In this document: positions 49,101-59,900 of the stretch, in pieces
How the letters are laid out: every line of letters begins with the position of its first letter
How positions within the stretch are numbered: position 1 is the stretch's first letter
Assembly (NCBI GenBank): GCA_012845835.1
Contig: JABAKD010000002.1
Coordinates: 22,496,699 to 22,560,698 of the forward strand
Direction of reading: 5' to 3'
Length of the DNA stretch: 64,000 bases
From: Undaria pinnatifida
Taxonomy: Eukaryota; Sar; Phaeophyceae; Laminariales; Alariaceae
Notes under the pieces: model-generated
Told to the model about the DNA's origin: nothing
The model's input: the letters and a program-made list of their open reading frames with translations, nothing else
Databases searched by the model: none
Made by a program: the position numbers and the translations under genes

Positions 49101-50654
49101 AAACAATAAGTTCGAATCGGAAAATTGGGTCATGTTTTAAAGACAGTTCCTGAGTCTCAGGTGGTGGTAGATTGGCGTCCCCTGCGGAGTAGCAGGTGGA
49201 TCTCGCCCCTACCAAGTCAGAGATGCAGGCTCGAATCCTCCCGAGTGAATACTCGTGCTCGGAGGAGTTTTCCTTGCGTAAAAACTTGACTGCTAATAAC
49301 AGGAAGCGCGCGAGGGCGTGAGCTGGCAAATTGCGATGAAAATCGACGAGAATAAACAGCTGAAAAGTGGGAATGCTGAACCCAATGCGAGATCAAATTT
49401 AAGGCACGTCCGGGGGGCAAGAAGGGGGTACACCTGTGACCACGGCTTGTCCAGAAGGTCGCTGAGAGTGAAAGCTCTTACGAGCTGAGCGGGAAAGTAG
49501 AAAAGTGATGCAAATAAAAACAAAATTGATCCCTGTAAAAGTAAAAATGATACCAGGTAAAAAACGCGGACGTGAAGTTAGCTTATATCCCTCTCTCCAC
49601 TCTCTTCCTCTTTGCGTACACCTGCTGTACCATACATCTCTCGGCGCTTGGCGCCGCGCTGGGTTTCGCTGCGTAATGATGCGTCATCGTAGGTTCGCAA
49701 GTCGTCGCTGCTGCACTGGCAACTGGCCGCACTGGCAGCCCCCTCAGCCATTACTGAAGCACTGCCAATACTATACTACTACTGTTGTGTGTAGTTGTAT
49801 TTATTGTACTGGCCACAGGCCAGTACAGCTGGAGTACTGCCAGTACGACAGCAGTGCCAGCGCTGGCAGTATATACTGGACCAGGGACCAGGGCCCAGCC
49901 ACAGCCCTAGGGGAGTTGGTACGAGTAGTTGGGCGTTGGGCGGGTGGGTGCTGGTACGATGTCGGCAGAATCTGGTGCCTGGGAGGTCAGGGTCGGCCGC
50001 GCGTCCGTAAAGCCGAAAGACGGAGAATTTCATGTGTGCGATTTGTGATTTGCGTCCTTGTTGTCGGTCCGCCCTCCAGAAGGTCGAAAAGGCAAGGCAA
50101 CAGCGTATGATATTGGCTTCCTCCCGCATATGCAGCTCGTGCAATTATAATACCTAGTGCTTGCTGCACGCGGTACATGATATGGAGCTGAAGTAGGCTC
50201 ATACGTAATGGCAGAGGGTACAGAGCACAGGCAGCAGCAGTCCAGGGGTAGACAATATCGGCAGTATCCATCACATGCATACCCGCTCAAGCTCACGAGG
50301 CCGAAGGCACACATATGTGCTACGAGTAGAGTAGTACACGCTGCGAATCACCAGAACTGGTGCTACAGGCTACGAAGCACCACTTCCCCGCTAAAAAGAA
50401 AACAAGCCAGCTCATCGATTGGTGCAATGCCTCAAAATAAGAGAGCAGGCAGCACCCACCAGGATCGAAAGGAAATTGCTGAATATCTTCCCAACCCCAG
50501 GTCCAGCCGTCCACAGAGACATCATCATATGCCAGGAAGCGAAGGTCGCGATTGCGAGAACAACGGCAAACGCCATCAGCCGTTGAAGGTGCACTCTCCT
50601 CAGCGCCGCAGCGCTTGCGCCTGCAACCGGCGGGAAGTCAATAGAAAATTCCAT
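34178..50654 (-). CDS. NDC1: NDC1-like transmembrane nucleoporin (10 exons proposed)
   Basis: NDC1 anchors nuclear pore complexes in the nuclear membrane. Minus-strand exons, 5' to 3': 50654-50460, 44834-44657, 44297-44078, 43637-43544, 43179-43063, 42202-41944, about 41227 (or 41159)-41067, 39305-39193, 37374-37254 and 34300-34178. Phases agree and give about 526 residues. The N-terminal half is a run of hydrophobic segments (RLMAFAVVLAIATFASWH; VVAHGLIGMSLGLCSWSVLA; VAAGAVCSVCYALSFLH; GRLLVGCLVLLSASVNF). A loop HQLRFGRSSHTSLSSF resembles the conserved NDC1 loop between membrane helices. The soluble part has VQALQSLALKAPADKNLRAA, then a segment SALMVSAPGESRG...LPVVLGSLAGLLLAL like the NDC1 C-terminal helices, ending VYAETINKLCA-stop. 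The protein is divergent; recognition rests on order of helices and loops. The exon 6 donor and exon 7 acceptor are uncertain. Intron 1 is 5.6 kb. Confidence 0.75.
35661..37153. mobile_element. Probable TA-target-site DNA element with about 110-bp inverted ends
   Basis: The left end TTATAAAGAAAAATACACTC (35661) is the reverse complement of the right end (about 37134-37153). The inverted match continues for about 110 bp to GGGTGTGTGTCCTC (35756-35769) and GAGGACACACACCC (37041-37054). TA dinucleotides flank both ends, fitting Tc1/mariner-type insertion. A third copy of the end sequence sits inside at about 36893-36971 in the right-end orientation. No transposase is visible. It lies in the last NDC1 intron (34301-37253). 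Exact ends are ambiguous because the ends are AT-rich. Confidence 0.65.
37441..37620. repeat. Poly-G/GGGGGT-rich tracts
   Basis: G runs at about 37487-37509 and 37590-37605 with GGGGTGGGAGTGGGGGT between. They lie in the NDC1 intron upstream of exon 9, so on the coding strand they are C runs close to the acceptor at 37375. Confidence 0.8.
38130..38420. repeat. GGTTGGGGTTGAGGTT-type G-rich repeat
   Basis: About 290 bp of degenerate GGTTGGGGTTGAGGTTGGGG units followed by GGGGTGGGGT. It could form G-quadruplexes. It is not a canonical TTAGGG telomere array. Confidence 0.85.
39335..39395 (-). mobile_element. Retroelement tail with poly(C) end (tail D)
   Basis: On the minus strand TATGGTCATACGACTACGGC then CATGCATGAAATGAGTAC is followed by ACCCTCGCA and a 9-C run (39335-39343). 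The plus-strand tail at 41873-41920 is nearly the same up to the C run. The end lies 30 bp upstream of the NDC1 exon 8 acceptor. The class is inferred from its likeness to the LINE tails at 42334, 57730 and 60138. Confidence 0.6.
39840..41032. repeat. 18-bp minisatellite clusters (CATAGCACCCTATCGTAT)
   Basis: Three separated clusters share the same 18-bp motif and degenerate variants (CATAGCATAATATCGTAT, CACAGCACCC): about 39840-39920, 40123-40206 and 40865-41032. All are within one NDC1 intron (39306-41066). Confidence 0.88.
41873..41920 (+). mobile_element. Retroelement tail with poly(C) end (tail E)
   Basis: TATGGTCATACGGCTACAGC then CATGCACGAAACGAGTAC is followed directly by a C run (41912-41920). 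It is the same family as the minus-strand tail at 39335-39395. It lies in NDC1 intron 6, about 25 bp from the exon 6 donor. Confidence 0.6.
42334..42790 (-). mobile_element. 5'-truncated non-LTR retrotransposon (LINE) with poly(C) tail (copy A)
   Basis: A minus-strand frame (42365-42715) reads TTESRAHIVGECEMYEEERD, then SSEKTIAIPGDIWWLQTAKQ, FLCNIWKRRNERPNVGG and SRNGAPSRKGCVVNGLLTKA before a TGA stop. The first part resembles the Cys/His region at the end of LINE reverse-transcriptase proteins. Immediately after the stop are GTACGCCT and a 23-base C run (G run 42334-42356 on the plus strand). The 5' part is missing and an apparent frameshift lies near 42715. It sits in the NDC1 intron between 42203 and 43062, in the same direction as NDC1. 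Confidence 0.75.
44440..44640. repeat. Imperfect (GTA/GCA) triplet repeat
   Basis: About 200 bp of AGTAGT/AGCAGT triplets within an NDC1 intron, just 3' (coding sense) of exon 2. Confidence 0.85.
45843..45888. repeat. 23-bp tandem duplication
   Basis: ATGAGCGCTGGTCTGTCGAA occurs at 45843 and again at 45866, a 23-bp period with two units. Confidence 0.9.
48384..48505 (+). repeat. Dispersed repeat, copy 2 (partner at 2119-2265)
   Basis: Shares TCTGTTTCACAGTATG, TCTCTAGGATGAAGGGAT, ACACTGGGTGTTCTACTGATG and GTGAAGACAACAC in order with the first copy, in the same orientation. No ends could be defined. Confidence 0.7.
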
Positions 50655-50992
50655 CGTATCGGGAAAACGCCTGCGCTTTGTGCTCCACGCGGGCGGGCGA
50701 CCGTACAGTGCAGTTCAGTTCGAGCCCGTCTGCGCCGAGCCTTCTTTGCGGCTTGACTCGGGCTCGGGCCTCTGGAGAATACGGGTTTCAAGTTTATTCT
50801 GTGGCGGTTTAGCAGAGGGATTTTTTAAATCGTGTGTTCCGCAACATACGCTCCTTCACCCACCCTGTCTATCTCACGAGCTGCGCACAGACTCGTGCTC
50901 CAACAACCTGTTGTGCAGTCTGCAAGCTATTTTCCAGCAGAGCCCACCCTACGTTATTAGCTCTGCTTCGGCAGGGCCAAGCGATACATGAC
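50655..50992. promoter_or_regulatory. Probable bidirectional promoter, NDC1 / ubiquitin hydrolase
   Basis: Only 338 bp separate the NDC1 start codon (minus, 50654) from the proposed ubiquitin hydrolase start (plus, 50993). No other gene fits in between. No TATA box at a convincing distance was seen. A pyrimidine-rich stretch around 50860-50880 and a short A/T run at 50820-50829 are the only notable core-promoter-like features. Confidence 0.6.
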
Positions 50993-53900
50993 ATGCGGCC
51001 GCAGGACCCAGAGGACGAGATGGAAGAAATCGAAGCAAGGATTGTGCAGGGCAGACAGTCTCTGCTGGCGGGCCCCGCCAGCTCGGACCAGCAGCGGCGG
51101 AATGTCAAGCAGCTGATCTCGGAGCGGCTTCCCCGTGCCGTCGAGCACCTCCAGCGGCAGCCCATGTCCACCTCGTTGGCCAAGCGCGCCGCGAGGTTCT
51201 TCGCAGTAGTGCAGGACTTCGTGGACACCTGTCTCCGCTCGCCCCTGCTGGGAGAAGGTCTGGGCCCGTTGCTGCGGCTCGACCTTAGCCCGCTGTTGTA
51301 CGTACTTCGGCTCCTCGTCGCCGCTGAGCCTGTTCCTCCGCGGTATTTGCCCGACACGGGGACTGCGGCAGCGGCTGGAGCAGGGGGGGGCAGCGTGCCT
51401 CCGCATTACTTCAACCGTGACCACGGTAGGCCCCTGTTTCGAGAGTTTCGAGGGCGTTGGAGGTGGATCTGGCCTGACGACGAGGCGGGGATAAGGTAAG
51501 AGGGAGAGGTTTGCGTCTCTTGCATCTTTTGCAGTTTTGCATGTCCGCAGAGCTTATCACATACCACGGTACCAGGTACCAGTAGTTATAGTAGCCCATC
51601 CTTTCAACAGTTAATATAAGTTGCGTATCATACAGCAATACCTATACTCGTAGAGCAGAGAAGTCAATGGGTAACATAACACAGAACAGAAGAACACAGA
51701 CCACAGCCACAGCAGCAACAAACACCGCAGCAAGCTGCAAGCTAGCATTTCAAGCTGAAGCTACAGAGTATAGTCTATGCCCCTTCGGGCAAAAAATGTA
51801 AGAGCACTGAAATCTTTTCTACAAGATCAAATCGTTTTTCTTCAGGTGCAATACTATTTCTGATGTAAATATCGACCTCCATATTGACTCCTTTGCCAAA
51901 ACCGCAAACGACACCTCTCCATCTTATCAGTGATAATGCTCAGACCATCTCCCACATGGCAGTTTTAGAGGAGGGGTGATCATCGGCAACCATTTTGATC
52001 TGACCCTTTTTCACCACGAAAAGTGCCTCTTATGATACTAAAAAACGACCCCCCAGACCTCTGCTACCCGTAGACGAATTTCAAAATTGGAAGTGTCTCC
52101 GGCTGCTGATACTGCTGTTTAAAGATTTTCGACGGCAACGGCGAGCACCATTAATCAGCTGCTATTAACAGTCTGCGGCAGCGTCATCCACCGTTGGCAT
52201 CTCTAAGCGGCCGGGGGGAGGGGGAAGGGGGGGGGGCGGGGAGGGGACTGGGGGAGGGGGGGGAGGGGGGAGGGGGAAAGGGAGGAAGGGGGGAGGGGCG
52301 GAAGGGGGAGCGTCATGCCCAAGAGACTGAAGTCTGGGTTTGGCCATCATCGTATTGAAAGTTGTGGGCTTTCTAATGGCCATCACAAGATAGCATAAGA
52401 CCGCCCTGACTTCTTCGCCATGTTGCGTTCTCTCCCAGGTGCCATTGATGATGGACGTGATACCCTCTGTTAGTCCAATGCCATCCTTAGCCAGCTCCTA
52501 GGGTCTGCTAGTATGACATTTTTCTTTCTTTTCTTTTTCTATTTCTTTTTTTCTTTTTTTCTCTTCTTCTTTCCTTGCTTTCCTATCTTGTCTTTTCTTG
52601 CTTTTCTTGTCTTTTTCTTCTCTTTGCTTGCCTTTTTCGTCTTGTTTCGTTTTTTCTTCTCTCTTCTGTCCTTTCCTTTATCTTTTTTTCTTTTCTTTGT
52701 TTCTTTTTCTCCAATTGACTTATGCCTGTCGTACGTATGCGTAGTGATAGATACTATGTGTAATATATACGTGGTAGTCTTCCTTGGGTGGCAATCGGAA
52801 TATTTGGTTTCTCCAGGCGTGAGTAGTGAGACGTATGCACCGGCCTGGACCTGGCACATCGTAGACTGACTCCCGATTTCACTTTTATATGTTTCTGATG
52901 GAGGCATGAATTGCGTCAGCTGTGATATATGCGTGTACCACCTTGGGTTGTGTGTGTTTTTCCCTGGGGTATTCCTCAGCTCCAGAGTGACTGGAGCCTG
53001 TCCTGTGACCACGGACTTGATTATGCGAGTTAATGTGAGAACAACAACAATAGTAGACGAACTACCTGACCGTCCATAGCGTCCTACGCGGCGACAGCAT
53101 TCATTGTAGATACCAAACAGGAGCTCCAGAATGATCAAAATTCTTGATGCTGAGTAAGTTCGTTTCGTGATGCAAACACAGCAATGCCTGCCCTCTCGTG
53201 CAGACCCAAGGGCCCCAACACCTCCTACTACAACTAGAGACCTAACGAACGCGCTGCACGTTGGTCGGGAGGTGGTCTGGGGCCTGGTAATGGAGCTATG
53301 CCGTGTTTGATAAGGATTCGTGATACTGAATGTCGTTATTTTACCAGAAATAGTATTGTTGTACAAAACACGAAAATCTTACAAAAAGACGCAAGTACAA
53401 GGTACCCGTTTTTGTTTTGGTTTTGACCCAGGGGGCCCCGCGCCAAATCGTTCGGGACTATCGAGGCTTCTGACTGCTGCCTTGCGTGGTAGCCACGCAC
53501 GCGCTGGCCGCTGCTGCTGCGGCGGCTGCGGCTGCGGCTGCGGCTGCGGCTGCTGCCGTCGAGTGCCTCCGGTCGCATGCATGCGCGTGCAGGCTGCGGA
53601 CCCTCGAGCGGAGGCAGGCGAGGACATGCATAAGGCTGACGCATTTTTTTAATATATAAGGCACACGCAAACGTGAAGCTCTTTGACCGTGAGCCCTGAG
53701 CGCTTCGATTCATTCGATATCGTTTGTTATTCCTTTTGTTATACCTGGTATATTATACTGTATATATTAATAACAGGGCTGGTATTCTATGGAGCGCTTG
53801 ATAGCGAGAGCTCTTCCTCCAAACTACTCGTGCCTTGTACCGCTGAACCGCGTACCAACTACTACTCCATCCAGTATAACAGCAGCATATATATAAATAG

Positions 53901-56900
53901 TTCTATAATATTATCGTAGCTCTATTCGTGTACTTCGAAGTATAAGTATATCGGGTACACGTATCATAGCCCTTGAGGTCAGAGCCAGGCCGCGGGCGTT
54001 TGGTCTCTTATGTTTCATGTGATATGGAGATCATTGTTGTTGTTGTTGATGTTGTCTCACATTAACTCTTGTCAAACATTAGAGTCCGTGGTCACACAAA
54101 GGTGCTGGAGCCCTAGGAAGATCCAAAAACCAAATGAAATACAAAATCTTGCTGGAAATACTACGCTTTCCCGCCTAAAAACGCACGATACGAAGAAGAA
54201 GGCGCGCAAGTGAAATGATCCAATGTGCAAACTGAACTCACATGGCCGCGGGTATCCACTCAACTACGGCATAGAGTTCCCCCGCTCCCACAACGAATCA
54301 GTACGGACACTGGGTGTGCTGGATGTCGACGAGTAGAAGAACGGTTTAATGTGAAGAACACACACACAACTAACCAACTCGCGGCTACAAACTACAGCGG
54401 TTGGGCTGCCTGCGCCGTACGAACCGCACGGTAATCGTGAGCACAGACGAACGCGCCTGCTGTCTGAAGTGCTGTCAGAGTGGCGACCCTCGGGCATGCA
54501 TGAAAACAGGTCAATCGAACCAAAAACCACCATACAAAATATCAATGATCGCCCCCGTCTTTCCGAGTTATCTGACGGGTTGCAGCGCAGCTCTGAGCTA
54601 CGACGCGCCTGAAAATTGAAAATTGCGGGGGGTCGTTCCCCATGAAGGGCATACAGTTCTACCAACTCTACAAAAATCAGTGACGTAAGTAACATGTTGT
54701 ACTACTGCCTCGTAAAAAAGCATACGAGTATAATACGTGGAGTACTCGTCTTGATGAATGTAATGAATGTCTCATTCCGTACCCCTCGTCGGCGGTGCAG
54801 GGGAGCAGATTCATGTCTTCTGTAGCGCACATTCGCGTTCAACGGTTGGAAAACTCGTCTGCAGTTTCACTTCCAGTTCGTCTCCTTTGCCCCTTCCGCA
54901 GCACTGATACGTGATGCCAGTACTCCTCACCAGGCTCCTCACCACCCTCCATTCGTGCCTGTGTGACACGCGAGCACTGCACCCGCATTGACGAGCGCCT
55001 GCTTGGACCACGTGGTCTTGGTCATGGACTTCGAAGTTTGCAACTACACATTCTGTTTGTTGTCTTGTTGCGATAAACAATACCTGCTGCTTCGGATTAT
55101 CGAATGTGGTTCATTTTTTTTTGCCAGGAAACCCTTCGCGCCCCCTCACGAAGCTCTCGCGCCCCAGTGGCAAGAGAGCAGCACAACAACAAAATACTTG
55201 AAACACAAAATACTACGCTCAATAGCGCGACCGATGCACCCTTCATTAGCACAAACACCACAACCACAACCATAACCCCAATCCCTTCACACGAGTGACC
55301 CCCTGTCTCCTCTCTCCTCTGCCAACTGTTCCTTCTATGTTACGAATCCATAATCTCACATGTGCATATAGAATGTAATTGCAGGAACGTCACGCAAAGC
55401 GTACGCTTTTCTTTTCCTGCGTGAGTCCACCTCTTGTACCATCACAACTGCCACTTGCTAGCCACTCACGCCCACCTAGTCACCGCCCGCACCCTACCCA
55501 CCCACCCACCCACCCACCCACGCACCCGCCCCCCCCCCCCTCCTGCAACAAGGGTGAGTGCCGACGCCGTTGGTTGGTGTATCGAGGTGCTGGATGTCCC
55601 CGGAGAGCTAGCGCAATACCTGCTCCCGGAGCCCGAACCTTCAACGGGCGGTGGCGGCGGCGCGGGCGACGACGTTTCGAGGTGGATCCCGCCAGCGGAT
55701 GCGAACAAGTGGCACCGAGTGACTGTCGTGGGCCGCCCTCGGGTTTCTAGCGGCACGAGGCCGGGCGTGAGAGGGGAAGCGAGATGGGAAGGGCAGGAGG
55801 AGGGGTGGGGGGGGCAGCAGCACCAGCACCAGTACCAGAGGCAAAACGTGTCGGGGGAAAAGAGCAAGGAGTTGATAGTGGCAGAGCAGGGGGGGGGGGA
55901 GAATGGGGATGGTGCGGCACGCGCGCGGCGGAGGTCGGTGCTAGAATCATCGCCGTCGGCTTTCGTGGTGATGTTTGAGAGCGGACGAACGACGACCCTG
56001 GACCTATCCGACTTCAGCATCAAGTGGATCGGCTTCTGTGGAGAGTGCGAGGAAGTCAGCGTCGAGGTCGGCAAGAATAGGGGCCGCCCCGGATCGGACC
56101 GGGAAGCCCGAGAGCAGGCGAGAATGCCTCCAGGCTTCAGGATCGGCGACAGAGGGGGTTTGCCGCCGCCGGGAGGCGTTCTTGCCAACGATCGAACGGA
56201 CGTCGGCACTCGAGTGGACGTATGGTGGCCCCGCTACAACTCGTACTTTCGGGCGGCGGTGAGGTTTTTTTCTGGAGAATTGGCAATGTGAAAAGGGAGG
56301 TGGGGGGGGGGTTGTGTGCGAGAAGGGGGGGGGGCGGTGGTGAGGGGGTGGGGGAGGGGAGGTAAGAACCGGTTTTTTCCACGCTGTACACAGCACCAAC
56401 AACTGCACCACAGGTCGTCGCATATGCTACAACTAGCAAAGAATATGCCGTCGTGGTCTTCGTGCGGGGAAATTCGTTTTATTACCCCCCCTCTCTCCCT
56501 CCCGCCCTTTCCCACCATTCACCTGCTCGCCTGCCTGCCTGCCTGCCTGCATGTCTGCCTGCATGCTTTTGCATGTCTCATTGCCCTGACTCGTGCTCAC
56601 AGATCGAGCGCTACGATGCAATCGCCTTGACGCACACTCTCTTCTACGAAGACGGCGAGATCCGCGACAGTGACATGTCCAAGCGCGGTTTTCGCGTCTG
56701 CTACCGCCCCGAGTGGGCTGCCCCGCTGCACGCCCCCAACACCGCCGCCACCGCAGGCAGCGGTCCCACCGCTCCAGCTTCCACGACAGAAGCGACTGCG
56801 GCAGCAGCGGCGGCAGCAGGACAGGACACAGCTCACGCTTGGGGCACTAGACGGCCGTCGCCGATCGCCCCCCGCCCCCCGGCCGAGTACGCATCGGACA

Positions 56901-59900
56901 CATCCATCTACGTGATTGCGGCCGTGAACAAATTCGGCGAAGGCGGGGGCATGGCCGCGCCCGCGCAGCGGCTGAGCAGCGGTAGGGCCTCCTTTGGAGA
57001 GGTCCTGGAGACGTTCCGCCTCGGGAAGGCACTGCGCACATACGCTTCCAACCAATCGGTGAAGGAGATAAACTGGATCCTGAAAGAGTGCGCGGTGACG
57101 GCGCTGTTGTCGGCGCCGTCAGAATCTATGAGGGCGGCGACGAAAGCGGAAATAACAGAGTGCGTTTCGAGCGTAAAAGAGCTGGCCCTGAGCTGCAGCG
57201 GGACGAAGGTGGCCGCGAACCCCCCGCTGCTCTTGCTGCAGGAGCTGGAGCAACTGGAGCTGGCGATTGCCATGAAGGTGTGTGCAAAGAAAGGAGGAGA
57301 GGGAAGGCTTTACGGGGGGGGGGGGGGGGGCGGGGAGAGGGGGGGGGGTAGGCGTTTCGGGGGCGGAGGAGGTAGGGGCAGGCATTGCGTGTGTGGATGA
57401 GTGTGGAGAAAATTCGTCATGTTGTTTGACGTTCCAGGGACCGCGGAGCGAGCGTCGCATGCAAGCGGGGGCGATGGTGGCAGCGGCGGCTGTGCTTGCC
57501 CTTGCTTGAGTTCAGCCTGGTGCTGCGTACTGCATTCTGCTGGTGCGTGATTCTATCTCTATTTCCGAGTAGGGTGGCGCCGAAATGTAGACTGTATGCT
57601 AGTTAGTTGCGATGGGGTTAAACGTGGAGGTATCCAACGCGCTGCTGAGTGGGCAGACGACGCTGCACCTCAATCAGCTCAGCTTAGCCCAGCTAAATCC
57701 AGCCTGCCGATGAGAAGATTCGGGGGGGCGGGGGGGGGGGGCGCACTCGTTTGTTGCTTGCCTTGGTAATTCGGCCGTTGACGGTATATATATTTTTAAT
57801 GAGCAAGAGGAGGGGGGGGGGGGGGGGGGGGCGGAGACGAGGAAGGGGCGGAAGGAGAGGGAGAGAAGGTTGAATGAGGAGGAGAGGAGCGGGTGGAGAA
57901 GGAGGAGGAGGGGAGAGGGCGGAGGACGAGCAGGGGAGGCGGAGAAGGAGGAGGAGGAGTGGGGAGAGGAGATATGGGAGGAGCAGAAAAACATGCCCTC
58001 GGTACCGTTGTACCCAGGTGCCGCCGCCTGCACCACCGCATATGCCGTTGTCACTAACCTGCTTGACCATGGATATTTTTATGTTCGTCACAGGTGTTCC
58101 GATGCCCGTCCCTGGAGAGACGGCTAGCAGGGCTGATGCACATGTGTGGACTTGTTACCCTTGCCGAGCAAAGGGAGATGGCGGTGGCGAATGGGTCGCC
58201 GCTGGCGGGGCAGAGCCGAAAGACGGCGTGGGTGACCTCGGAGGCAATGGAGGAGTGGCTCGTGGAAGTCGGCTTTGTAGAAGAGCTTTTCGGCTCCAGC
58301 ATGCATGTCGAACTGGTGGGTGGTGTTGGTGGTGATGTTGTTCCTTTTTGACTGCAGCATGTACGTCGAGCTGGTGGATGTTGATGGTGGTGGTGGTGGT
58401 GGTGGTGATGTTGAGGTTATGGTGTTGTGGTGGTGGTGGTGGTGGTGGTGGTGTTGCGGTGCGGTGTTGCTGGCGCTGTGCCGGTTGTGCTGTTGCTGTT
58501 GTGGTGGTGGGTGTGGGTGTGTTGTTGTGGTGGTATTGTTGTTTTGTGTCGTAACGTGTTGCGGCGTGTTGTGTTGTGCACCTTCTGTAGGATTAAGATG
58601 TTGGATAAGTTGGTCGTTTATGACGGGGGATAGGGGGGGTGTCTCGAATTGAAGGTAGCTTCGGTCATCGCGCCGACGTTAATCCAGAGGTGGTCACGCT
58701 TGACTAAAGTATCGTGCTGTCTGAAATGTAACTTGCCCCCAAAACTATTGAAGGGCGTGCTTTCATCTCTTGCTATGGCTGCAGTCACTTTTCATCCCGT
58801 TCGTTTTCCTCCCACGTTCGTGCTGACTCCCCCCCCCCGGCATCCCCCGCACGCGAAACGCCCCTTTTTTAGGCGAAACGCTCGGAGCCCATCCTGACTT
58901 TCTTGGCCAAGCGGAACGCCGTGAGCACTCGTCAGCTCGACCTCCTCTGGAGCAGTACCTTGGGCAAGCATGAGGTGGGTGCAAGCCGGTTGACGTGGCC
59001 GACACCTTTGTGCAGGAAACGCATCTGGATTTGTCCGTTGTCGCTGGCTGGCGTGACTGAGGTGTCGACTGATTTTGTAAATGTGCCATCTGGATCCGTT
59101 TGTTGTTGCTGACTGTTTTTACTGCAGTGTGGACTTTCCAGACTAGCTGTACCGTCAATAATATAGTGTACCGACTAATGTAAATATCAGGTATGGGCCT
59201 ATTTGTATATGTGTTCATGTATATGTATTTATACAACCAATGTGACAGCCAATGATTTAATGTACCCACTAAATGCGACGACTAAATGTGCCGACCAGTG
59301 TTCCGACTGATGTGCCAACACGCTCGGGAAGGAGGGCAAAGGCAATAAAAGGATGAGCGCCCGGTGTAGCAAGCTATGCAGCCCGCCTCCCTACTCCCTC
59401 TCACACACACCCTCCCTCCACTCGTACTGACGCCTCCGTGTGGTAAACCCTTCTGCTGTTGCTGTGTTTGCGCGCCATTTGGTTTTGTCATCAGGCGGTG
59501 GTGCGAGTCATGTCGACGGTTGTTGTCAACCTTGTCCCATACCTGTCGCCGCACAAACGCCTCCACCTATTCTCGTGCGTGGCCCGGACCCCCTTCAGCA
59601 AGTACACGGAACAGACCCTGCAGTTGGTGAGAAGGCCAGCCGGGAGGGGAGGGGAGGGGGGGGGGGGGGGGGGATGATAGTTGTTGCCACCTTTGTCGCG
59701 CACGCGGAGTTAAGCCATTCGTGCAACACCTCAAAAAAGGGCTCGTCTATTTTCAAGTAGTTTTGCCCCCATAAGGTGCGATGCAGTTATGAAGGAGCTA
59801 CCGTTCGGTACTGCTGCAGTGCCGGTAGTAGGTAGATATTTTGCGCTGCGTGTTTTGTTTTGTTCTTGTTTTTTGGCTTGCTCGATTTTATGGGAAATTT

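Larger units (their letters stand above)
44835..50459 (-). other. NDC1 intron 1 (5.6 kb)
   Basis: No other gene is supported. It contains a 23-bp tandem duplication (45843-45888), R2-like CCGGTTGAA.AGTGCC motifs (46224-46270 and 46679-46735), CAC/ACC triplet low complexity (about 47850-47940), the second copy of the 2119-2265 repeat (48384-48505), and GTACTGGC-rich palindromic sequence (about 49740-49880). Confidence 0.6.

Noticed and set aside
49140..49260. tRNA-like sequence with GGCTCGAATCC
   Set aside because: The T-arm has a mismatch and no upstream strand pairs with the would-be acceptor stem.
57437..57509. Extra hydrolase exon after exon 3
   Set aside because: It has a good acceptor but runs into a stop; exon 3 joins exon 4 at 58094 directly in phase and matches the family without it.
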